The notes beneath the pieces were generated by a model. That model ran no database searches and had not been told where the DNA came from. It was given only the letters and a program-made list of their open reading frames with translations. A stretch of 64,000 nt of DNA from Rappaport israeli (GTDB taxonomy: Bacteria; Pseudomonadota; Gammaproteobacteria; Cardiobacteriales; Cardiobacteriaceae): assembly GCF_001888055.1 (NCBI RefSeq), contig NZ_LXHZ01000008.1:36565-100564 (forward strand), read 5' to 3'. Shown piece by piece: positions 58,241-64,000 of the stretch. Numbering within the stretch: position 1 is the first letter of the stretch; the number at the start of each line of letters is the position of its first letter. Made by a program: the position numbers and the translations under genes.

Positions 58241-58657
58241 ATGGCTTCTTTAGAATCTTATCGAAATAAAGCATTTGTTGACTTTTGCACACAGGTATTA
58301 GCAGAATTTGCACAAGATACTAACGGTGTACAAGATGTTATTTTAGCTACATCAGATGGCTTTGCTGTTGCTACAAATAATGTAGATAATCAATCTGGAG
58401 ATAAATTATCTGCTGTGGGGAGTTCATTATTTGCCCTAGGTAGTTCACTAGTCAGTGAATTTGATTTAGAAGAATGTAGTGCAATTACCATTGATAGTAG
58501 TAAAGGGAAAGTTTATATCAGAGAAATTTCTCCTAATAAAGATAGTTCTTTGATTTTAATGGTTAAAGCCAATAAAGCTACTATGCTTGCACATATGCTG
58601 CATGGCGCAAATAAAGCTGCTGAACGAATTGCTAAGCGAATGTTATTATTAAGCTAA
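58241..58657 (+). CDS. Roadblock/LC7-domain protein, second copy (MglB-like)
   Basis: 138 residues with a strong Shine-Dalgarno (AGGGGAG). The pattern GVQDVILATSDGFAVATNN, KLSAVGSSLFALGSSLVSEF, CSAITIDSSKGKVYIREI and SSLILMVKANKATMLAHML follows the Roadblock/LC7 fold closely, more so than the first copy. It is adjacent to the GTPase gene and is the most likely direct regulator of it. A perfect terminator follows. Confidence 0.88.
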   Translation: MASLESYRNKAFVDFCTQVLAEFAQDTNGVQDVILATSDGFAVATNNVDNQSGDKLSAVGSSLFALGSSLVSEFDLEECSAITIDSSKGKVYIREISPNKDSSLILMVKANKATMLAHMLHGANKAAERIAKRMLLLS

Positions 58658-58681
58658 TAATTTTTGGTTTACTTGATTTTT

Positions 58682-58718
58682 AATAAGCTAATTTGAAAAA
58701 ATTAGCTTATTTTATTTT
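58682..58718 (+). terminator. Rho-independent terminator after the GTPase cassette
   Basis: A 12-bp perfect stem (AATAAGCTAATT/AATTAGCTTATT, 58682-58693 and 58700-58711) with a six-base loop, followed by TTATTTT. It isolates the cassette from tsaD. Confidence 0.85.
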
Positions 58719-58731
58719 GGACATATGATTT

Positions 58732-59754
58732 ATGCCTAATTCTTCTCTTACTTTTCTTGCTGTTGAGTCTTCATGTGATGAAACTGCTATTGCCATTTAT
58801 AACTCTGAAAAAGGTGTATTAGCCAACGAGATTTATTCACAAATCCCATTGCATCGTGAATATGGTGGCGTAGTTCCTGAACTTGCAGCGCGTGATCATT
58901 TGCGCCGTTTGCCTCTTTTATTGCAACAAGCATTAAAGAGCGGTACATATTCGCTTACTGATATTGATATTTTTGCCTATACAGCAGGCCCTGGTTTATT
59001 AGGGGCATTAATGACTGGAGCTACCTTTGCCAAAGGTTTAGCTTTTGCACAAAAAAAACCTGTTATGGCAATCCATCATATGGAAGGGCATTTATTATCT
59101 CCGCTTCTTTATGCTAAAGAACAACCTGAATTTCCTTTTTTATCTTTGCTTGTTTCTGGTGGGCATACTTTACTAGTAGCGGTTAAAGCTATTGGAAACT
59201 ATGAGATTCTCGGGCAAACTTTAGACGATTCAGTAGGTGAATCTTTTGACAAAACCGCAAAATTAATGGGATTACCCTACCCTGGTGGTCCTGAATTAGC
59301 TCAATTAGCAGAGACAGGCAATCCAAAGAAATTCAAATTACCCCGTCCTATGACTAACCGCCCAGGATTAGACTTTAGTTTTAGTGGGTTAAAAACACAA
59401 ACTCGACTACTTATTGAAAACCAACCTAATATGGCAGAAATACGCGCCGATATTGCCGCTAGTTTTGAGCAGACAATTATTGATACTATTTTGATTAAAT
59501 GTCGGCGTGCATGGCAGCAGACGGGCTATCGTGATTTAGTGATTGCTGGAGGCGTTAGTGCAAATAAACTTTTGCGACAAACATTGCAAAATGAAGTGAA
59601 CAATACTACGCGACGAGTATTTTTTCCTGAACAAGCACTCTCAACAGATAATGCCCTAATGATTGCCTTTGCTGCTAGTTTGCAATATCCACGTGGCATT
59701 GATGATAATTTAGAAATTAATGTTAAAGCGCGTTGGGCTTTAGATAAACTTTAG
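58732..59754 (+). CDS. tsaD: tRNA threonylcarbamoyladenosine transferase TsaD
   Basis: 340 residues. ASKHA fold with metal-binding His in HMEGHLLSPL, phosphate loops AVESSCDETAIAIY and TAGPGLLGALMTGA, LVSGGHTLL, GLPYPGGPELA and the C-terminal VIAGGVSANKLLR and STDNALMIAFAA. It transfers threonylcarbamoyl to A37 of tRNA. Essential in most bacteria. Its codon use is AT-rich like the cassette before it. It has its own short leader after the terminator. Confidence 0.97.
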   Translation: MPNSSLTFLAVESSCDETAIAIYNSEKGVLANEIYSQIPLHREYGGVVPELAARDHLRRLPLLLQQALKSGTYSLTDIDIFAYTAGPGLLGALMTGATFAKGLAFAQKKPVMAIHHMEGHLLSPLLYAKEQPEFPFLSLLVSGGHTLLVAVKAIGNYEILGQTLDDSVGESFDKTAKLMGLPYPGGPELAQLAETGNPKKFKLPRPMTNRPGLDFSFSGLKTQTRLLIENQPNMAEIRADIAASFEQTIIDTILIKCRRAWQQTGYRDLVIAGGVSANKLLRQTLQNEVNNTTRRVFFPEQALSTDNALMIAFAASLQYPRGIDDNLEINVKARWALDKL

Positions 59755-60139
59755 TATTTAGTATACAGTTATATTCTTCTAAAAAATATTAAACCCACTC
59801 AAATCTAAAATATCTAACGCACAAAGTATCCTGCAGATATCATATACATCACCTAATAATTGCATTTGTAAGACTAAATTTTTAAGAAGCCATTATTTTC
59901 ATATCTTTACCCTTTTAAATCTACGCTACAAAAGTAATATTAGCCTATCTCGTTGCTGCCATCACATGTTCTTTTCACCCCTAAAAGCAAAACTTTTCAC
60001 TGTAGATTAAAAGACTAACAAAATTTTCACTCAAAATATTCACAATATTAACAAAATAAGATAAAGTAAAAATTAGATATAAATTTATTTTTTACTACCA
60101 GTTTTTACAAGCGTTTAATTTTAGATAAGTGGAGTATTT
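59755..60139. other. AT-rich non-coding spacer between tsaD and the lactate permease remnant
   Basis: About 385 bases with no open frame of note and no hairpin strong enough to call. The last 90 bases contain several A/T-rich -10-like hexamers that could serve the permease gene, whose Shine-Dalgarno GGAG is at 60131-60134. Confidence 0.6.
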
Positions 60140-61029
60140 ATGCAGTTAGATTATTTTAATCCCTTTGGTAATATTTTTATTTCAGCAGCGATTGCTTGTA
60201 TTCCAATTATTATTTTTTTTAATTGGATTAACTCTATTAAAATTAAAAGGATATAACGCAGCTGGGCTTATAGCTATTGTAAGTTTAGTCATAGCTGTAT
60301 TTACTTTTAAACTCCCAGTCGAAGCAGTTCTCCCAAGTATTGTTCAAGGATTTGCACAAGCTACCAATCTAACCTTGCCATTTATCTACTTTAGCGTGCC
60401 TTTTTTACTTGTTTTCTTGTTAGACGGCATTCGTGGCATAAAAGAGACTCTACCTGCTATTTTAGTAACTTCTATTGTTTTCACTACGTTACAAGTTAGC
60501 ATTATGCAATTTCTAGGGTCAAAGCTTGCCGCTCTTTGCGCCTCTCTATCAACACTTGCTGCGCTCGCATTCCTAGCACATAACTGGCAGCCAGCGTGTA
60601 TTTTTCGCATTAATGCAAATTCAGAACAAACACAAAGCCAACCTGAAGTTGATACAGAAGAAAATCTCCCATCGTATGGAACTATTTTCAAAGCTTGGGC
60701 TCCCTTTAGTGTTTTAAGCGCATTCATGATTTTATGGGGCATGCCATTTTTTAAAGCCCTATTTAAAACTGATGCCCCTTTTGCATTTACCAATCTCTCC
60801 TTCCAACTATTGGAAACCACCCCAAGTGGCGCACCTATTACCTTGAACATCTCCTTAGTTTCTGTTGTAGGTACTGCTATTTTTATCACCATTATTCTTA
60901 CTATTATTGGTACGGGCATTCGTCCCAAAGAAGCGCTTAAAGAACTCAAAACCACTATAAAATCTTTTTGGTTATCTGTTTTAACTGTATGCTTAGTTTT
61001 AGTTGTCGCAAAACTTATGACCTATAGTA
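60140..61029 (+). pseudogene. lldP: L-lactate permease (LldP) remnant: internal deletion, 3' truncation and a frameshift
   Basis: The N-terminus MQLDYFNPFGNIFISAAIAC matches LldP, with GGAG upstream. The frame slips at the T8 run 60213-60220 (seven Ts restore IFLIGLTLLKLKGYNAAG). After VQGFAQ about 145 family residues are missing, and the protein resumes at LTLPFIYFSVPFLLVFLLDGIRGIKETLP. Further on, HNWQPACIFRI and KAWAPFSVLSAFMILWGMPFFKALF are clear. Homology stops at KLMTYS, losing about 200 residues and the conserved C-terminal half-site. Read-through into palindromic repeats ends at 61103. Confidence 0.85.
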
Positions 61030-61030
61030 G

Positions 61031-61050
61031 GTCGGATACTCGTATCCGAC
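61031..61050. repeat. Palindromic repeat element at the lactate-permease breakpoint
   Basis: GTCGGATAC-TC-GTATCCGAC is a perfect 9-bp inverted repeat with a two-base centre, starting about one base after permease homology ends. A related shorter palindrome (TCGGATT-C-AATCCGA, 61070-61084) follows. They resemble REP-like dispersed elements, and no other copies were seen in the window. Confidence 0.6.
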
Positions 61051-61153
61051 ATTGCTTAAACCATAGTTCTCGGATTCAATCCGATCTGAAAAAAATAAAA
61101 TAACGCGGCGTGTATCAAACTGCCTGGGCAATAAGTTGCCCACACAATCCTTA

Positions 61154-62278
61154 CTAACGCGGTTCATTGCGGGCAAAAATACGCAGATAGCGCAGGCAAT
61201 AAACGATAAAAGCGACAGCAATCGCCACGGCAGGCAGGCGGTAGATGCCGTTTATATTCGGCTCAAAGGCGGAATAGATGCCGCGCGCGCAGGCGGCGAT
61301 AAGCAGCAGCGTGAGCGCAAGGCGGATATCGCTATGAAAATGCAGTTTTACGCCGCTGTGTCGCTGTCCCGCAATGCTGATAATGGTCAAAATCATCAAC
61401 AGATAGACGGCGATTGCCAAAAAATGCCGCGCAAAACTGCTGTAAGCCGGTACCAAAAGTAGTACCGCGCCCAAAGCGCTGTAACCCAGTGCCAAACTTA
61501 GGCTGACGGCATAATGCGCGCGCACATAGGCAAAGCGCAGCAGGCGCAGATGATGAAAATCATGCAGACGGGCGACAAATGCCGTGCCTGCCGCCAGATA
61601 CAGCCAGCCTTGCACGCTATGGCTTGCCGCTAGGCCGGATGCGGTCGCTGCCGCCAGCCAAAAACAGGAAAGATTTTTATAATAAGGATTGGGGATAAAA
61701 CGTTCGTCCAGCCGTCCGCCGTCTTCTAAGGCTTGGTTGCCGATTGCCCGCGCCACGCGAAAATTGATAATCGCGACCGCCAGCAGCATGGCGTCCACGC
61801 CGGCATGCAGATAGCGTCCTTCGCCGTTAGCGGCATAAGCTATCGCCAGCACGATAATCAGACTGAGACAGAATAAGAGGCTAAGCTGGCGGCTGTCTTT
61901 ATTACGCCAAACAAAAGAAGCGGTTAAGGCGAAGAGATAAACCCAAAAGGGCACAATCAGCCATGCGCCGATGCTTAATTGCCACAGTCCGCACAAAGCG
62001 ATGCCCCATAAAACGAGCAGTCGGATGCTGTGCGCGTGCAATTTGCGGCGGTCGTCCGTCCATTCGGGCAAGGCGGTCAGCAGAAACCCCGCAAATGCCG
62101 CGCCGCCTGTCAGATGAACAAAGGCAAAGGCGTGCCAATGCAGGGGAAAATGTGCCGCCTGACTCGGTAGAAAACTGAGTGCCAGCCAAGGCAGCAGGGC
62201 AATCAGCACGGCAAAGCTAATCAAGGGGAAAAACAGGCGGAAAGGGTGTTGCAGGCTTTTCTGCCAATAATGATTCAT
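61154..62278 (-). CDS. NnrS-family haem/copper membrane protein
   Basis: 374 residues with about 12 hydrophobic helices. The NnrS-type N-terminal signature is visible in HWHAFAFVHLTGGAAFAGFLLTALPEWTDDRR, with His and a Trp-Thr pair after the second helix; further His residues occur in LHDFHHLRLLRF and RAHYAVS. NnrS proteins accompany nitric-oxide metabolism and help cells resist NO stress. The start overlaps the ATPase stop by four bases (ATGA). The gene is GC-richer than the region to its left. Confidence 0.85.
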   Translation of the reverse strand: MNHYWQKSLQHPFRLFFPLISFAVLIALLPWLALSFLPSQAAHFPLHWHAFAFVHLTGGAAFAGFLLTALPEWTDDRRKLHAHSIRLLVLWGIALCGLWQLSIGAWLIVPFWVYLFALTASFVWRNKDSRQLSLLFCLSLIIVLAIAYAANGEGRYLHAGVDAMLLAVAIINFRVARAIGNQALEDGGRLDERFIPNPYYKNLSCFWLAAATASGLAASHSVQGWLYLAAGTAFVARLHDFHHLRLLRFAYVRAHYAVSLSLALGYSALGAVLLLVPAYSSFARHFLAIAVYLLMILTIISIAGQRHSGVKLHFHSDIRLALTLLLIAACARGIYSAFEPNINGIYRLPAVAIAVAFIVYCLRYLRIFARNEPR

Positions 62279-63000
62279 GATTTATCCTCGGCATCGGATA
62301 GCAGGGGAATTTCCTCACCACTGCGGATATGGGCGAAAAAGGGGCTTTGCACTTGGCGGCGTATCCATGCTTCATCGCGCGCGGCATAGGGCATATCCAA
62401 ATGCAGGCTTTGCAGCGCGGTGGCGGGTTTGCCGTCCAAACGCAGAATGCAGCTGCCCAGCAAGACGGCTTCGTCGCGGTCATGGGTGACCAAACAGACC
62501 GCCATGCCGGCACTGATTTTTTCGGCAATCAGCTGCTGCAATTGGCGACGCAATTGATGGTCAAGCGCGGAAAAGGGTTCGTCCATTAAGAGCAAATCGG
62601 GTTCGATAATCAGCGCCCGCGCCAAGGCGATGCGCTGACGCATACCGCCCGAAAGTTCATGCGGATATTTGGCAAAATCCGATGCGGAAAAGCCCAAACG
62701 CTGCAATAAAGGCACAATTTCGGCTTGCCGTTCGGGCGCGACAATCGCCACATTTTCCAGCGCATTACGCCAAGGCAATAGACGCGGTTCTTGAAATAAA
62801 AAGGCAAGCCGCTGAAAATCATGGCTGATACTGCCGTTTTTCAGGGTTTGCAAATCGGCAATCGCGCGCAAGACGGTGGTTTTGCCGCAGCCGGACGGCC
62901 CGACAAAGCAAAGACATTCGCCGCGCGCAATCTGAAACGACAGATTGTCGATAATCGGCGCGGTCATGAGTTCTATACTAATAGCGTTAGCGATAAGCAT
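62275..63000 (-). CDS. ABC transporter ATPase, nitrate/sulfonate/taurine (SsuB/TauB) type
   Basis: 241 residues. Walker A GPSGCGKTTVL, Q-loop AFLFQEPRLLPW, signature ELSGGMRQRIALARAL, Walker B LLLMDEPFSALD and H-loop LVTHDRDEAVLLG. The QEPRLLPWRNALENV segment is typical of the TauB/SsuB group. It couples to the permease gene one base upstream and to NnrS by overlap. No periplasmic binding protein gene is visible, so the substrate is unknown. Confidence 0.93.
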   Translation of the reverse strand: MLIANAISIELMTAPIIDNLSFQIARGECLCFVGPSGCGKTTVLRAIADLQTLKNGSISHDFQRLAFLFQEPRLLPWRNALENVAIVAPERQAEIVPLLQRLGFSASDFAKYPHELSGGMRQRIALARALIIEPDLLLMDEPFSALDHQLRRQLQQLIAEKISAGMAVCLVTHDRDEAVLLGSCILRLDGKPATALQSLHLDMPYAARDEAWIRRQVQSPFFAHIRSGEEIPLLSDAEDKS

Positions 63001-63001
63001 C

Positions 63002-63811
63002 TTAATTTCCCCGACTGCGGACAGGCAGAATCCAACGCTTCAGCGGTTCTAAGAGCGCGTATTCCACAAACATAATCAATGAGATGATGATAATCACATA
63101 AGCCATGACGTCGGTGGTGTCCAACATCGCGCGCGCACTTGCCAATGCCGAGCCGATGCCTTGATTACCGCCCAAAAGCTCCGCCATCACGGTAATTTTC
63201 AAACCCGAACCGGTGGCAACAATCAAAGCCGGCAGCAATTGCTGGCTTAAATGCGGCAAATACAATTGCTTAAGGCGTGCCGCAAAAGGCAGACGATACA
63301 CTTTCAGCATTTCTTTCAATTCTTCGCTCATGCTCATCATGCCCATCATCGCCGCAGCAAAGAGCATCGGCAGCACCGTTACCGCTACTGTGAAAATTGC
63401 GCTGGTCGAGCCCATGCCGAACCAAAAAATCGCCAGTACAATCCAGACAATCGGCGGCATACCCAGCAACAGCGTAATCAAAGGACGCAGCAAGAGCGCT
63501 AAAGTGCGGCTCATGCCCGCCAATAAACCGCCGCTAATGCCTAATATGATTGCCAAAGACAAGCCGTAAGCGCCGTGATACATCGTTGTGGCAATAGTTT
63601 CCCGTCCTAAGGTTTCCTGCAAAATGCCGAACACGCGCCGTAATACATCTAAAGGCGCCGGCAAAATCAGCGCGCCCAAATGCTCGTAAGACAAATGCCA
63701 CAGCGCAAACACGCCGGCAATCGTGGCAAGGGCAGGAAAAATCCCCCACACATAAGACAATGCGCCGCGCCATTTGCCGCCCTGCTGAATCTGTCCGCGC
63801 TCGATAATCAT
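63002..63811 (-). CDS. ABC transporter permease, SsuC/TauC-type (BPD inner membrane component)
   Basis: 269 residues with about six membrane helices. The LPAPLDVLRRVFGIL start-region motif is typical of nitrate/sulfonate/taurine permeases, and an EAA-like loop (ELKEMLKVYRLPFAARLKQLYLP) contacts the ATPase. The Shine-Dalgarno is AGGA about seven bases before the ATG. First gene of the permease-ATPase-NnrS operon, preceded by an FNR-type box. Confidence 0.9.
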   Translation of the reverse strand: MIIERGQIQQGGKWRGALSYVWGIFPALATIAGVFALWHLSYEHLGALILPAPLDVLRRVFGILQETLGRETIATTMYHGAYGLSLAIILGISGGLLAGMSRTLALLLRPLITLLLGMPPIVWIVLAIFWFGMGSTSAIFTVAVTVLPMLFAAAMMGMMSMSEELKEMLKVYRLPFAARLKQLYLPHLSQQLLPALIVATGSGLKITVMAELLGGNQGIGSALASARAMLDTTDVMAYVIIIISLIMFVEYALLEPLKRWILPVRSRGN

Positions 63812-63839
63812 GACAATCCTAAGCTAAATAAGTCGATTT

Positions 63840-63882
63840 ATCATAAATGATAACAGGTTTTTCAGCACTTGATTTATATCAA
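63840..63882 (-). promoter_or_regulatory. FNR/Dnr-type anaerobic promoter for the ABC-NnrS operon
   Basis: TTGAT-TTAT-ATCAA (63869-63882) is a perfect FNR-family box, inside the longer palindrome CACTTGATTTATATCAAGTG (63867-63886). A TATGAT -10 on the minus strand lies at 63845-63840. The inferred transcription start near 63833 puts the box centre at about -42, the class II activator position. The ATG follows about 22 bases later. The rest of 63887-64000 is AT-rich with no gene. Confidence 0.7.
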
Positions 63883-64000
63883 GTGCAAAGTAAATTCAAA
63901 TTATTTTTATTGAAATAAAAACCTTTTAAAGACTATATTATTTTGACAATAATAAATCCACCGTCTAATCGATTGACTTTTCTTTTTTAGAATTTGAGTC

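Noticed and set aside
55500-60140. Change in G versus C balance near 56 kb as a possible replication origin
   Set aside because: No DnaA-box cluster or dnaA-linked genes were seen, and hand counts of individual lines are too variable to call a skew switch.
1-64000. tRNA, rRNA, insertion sequence, toxin-antitoxin and phage genes
   Set aside because: None was recognised by eye on either strand. A covariance-model search would be needed to exclude small RNAs.

Overview
The window looks like ordinary chromosome from a gammaproteobacterium with a moderate-to-low GC genome. The evidence is the full LPS-export and LPS-regulation set (lptCAB, kdsD, lapAB), rpoH beside ftsY, rpoN beside lptB, an AmiC-type amidase, PBP1B with a lipoprotein partner, and a Pseudomonas-like Fur. 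The order Cardiobacteriales (Cardiobacterium, Suttonella, Dichelobacter) would fit the small host-associated flavour, including a two-subunit bacterioferritin and a TbpB-barrel surface lipoprotein. That placement is a guess from gene content, not a demonstrated assignment. No rRNA, tRNA, CRISPR array, prophage or insertion sequence was recognised.

Layout. 0-19.3 kb is mostly minus strand: the start of a DinG/YoaA helicase, a TPR lipoprotein and PBP1B, lgt-thyA, a block of pssA, a HolD-like gene, an SH3 protein and class I aldolase, then pyrF-lapB-lapA, dapB, tkt-gapA-pgk and the Prc protease. An Smr gene is the one plus-strand gene here. 19.4-32.8 kb is plus strand: ftsY-rpoH-fur, ubiG, an SDR, kdsD-lptC-lptA-lptB-rpoN-mfd, trmL and a phosphoesterase. 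32.9-39.7 kb is mainly minus strand: two bacterioferritins, membrane/DUF945 proteins, grxD and a CpdB-type nucleotidase, with argD on plus. 39.8-51.8 kb is plus strand: surface lipoprotein, aspS-dnaQ-ppk, a secreted hydrolase, a deleted Ca/Na exchanger, and purC-purM-nusB-argA-yqiB. 51.8-56.1 kb is minus strand: an NlpE-like lipoprotein, SulP, amidase and tsaE.

The most interesting locus is 56.2-58.7 kb. A compact cassette encodes two Roadblock/LC7 proteins, one MglA-like small GTPase and one unrecognised two-domain protein. It lies between the divergent tsaE and tsaD genes, with an internal hairpin terminator and a strong terminator of its own. It resembles the GTPase/Roadblock polarity switches of gliding or twitching bacteria, but its role here is unknown.

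The right end (60.1-64 kb) is a junction. An L-lactate permease gene has lost an internal segment and its 3' third. It abuts palindromic repeats and a visibly GC-richer minus-strand module: ABC permease, ATPase and NnrS. A perfect FNR/Dnr-type box precedes that module.

About twenty genes carry single-base indels, nearly all in homopolymers or GCC/GGCC contexts. They include essential genes (lgt, kdsD) and core genes (tkt, rpoN, mfd). Restoring one base always gives a full-length family member, so these look mainly like sequencing errors rather than gene decay. The apparent NusB-ArgA fusion is probably one of them.
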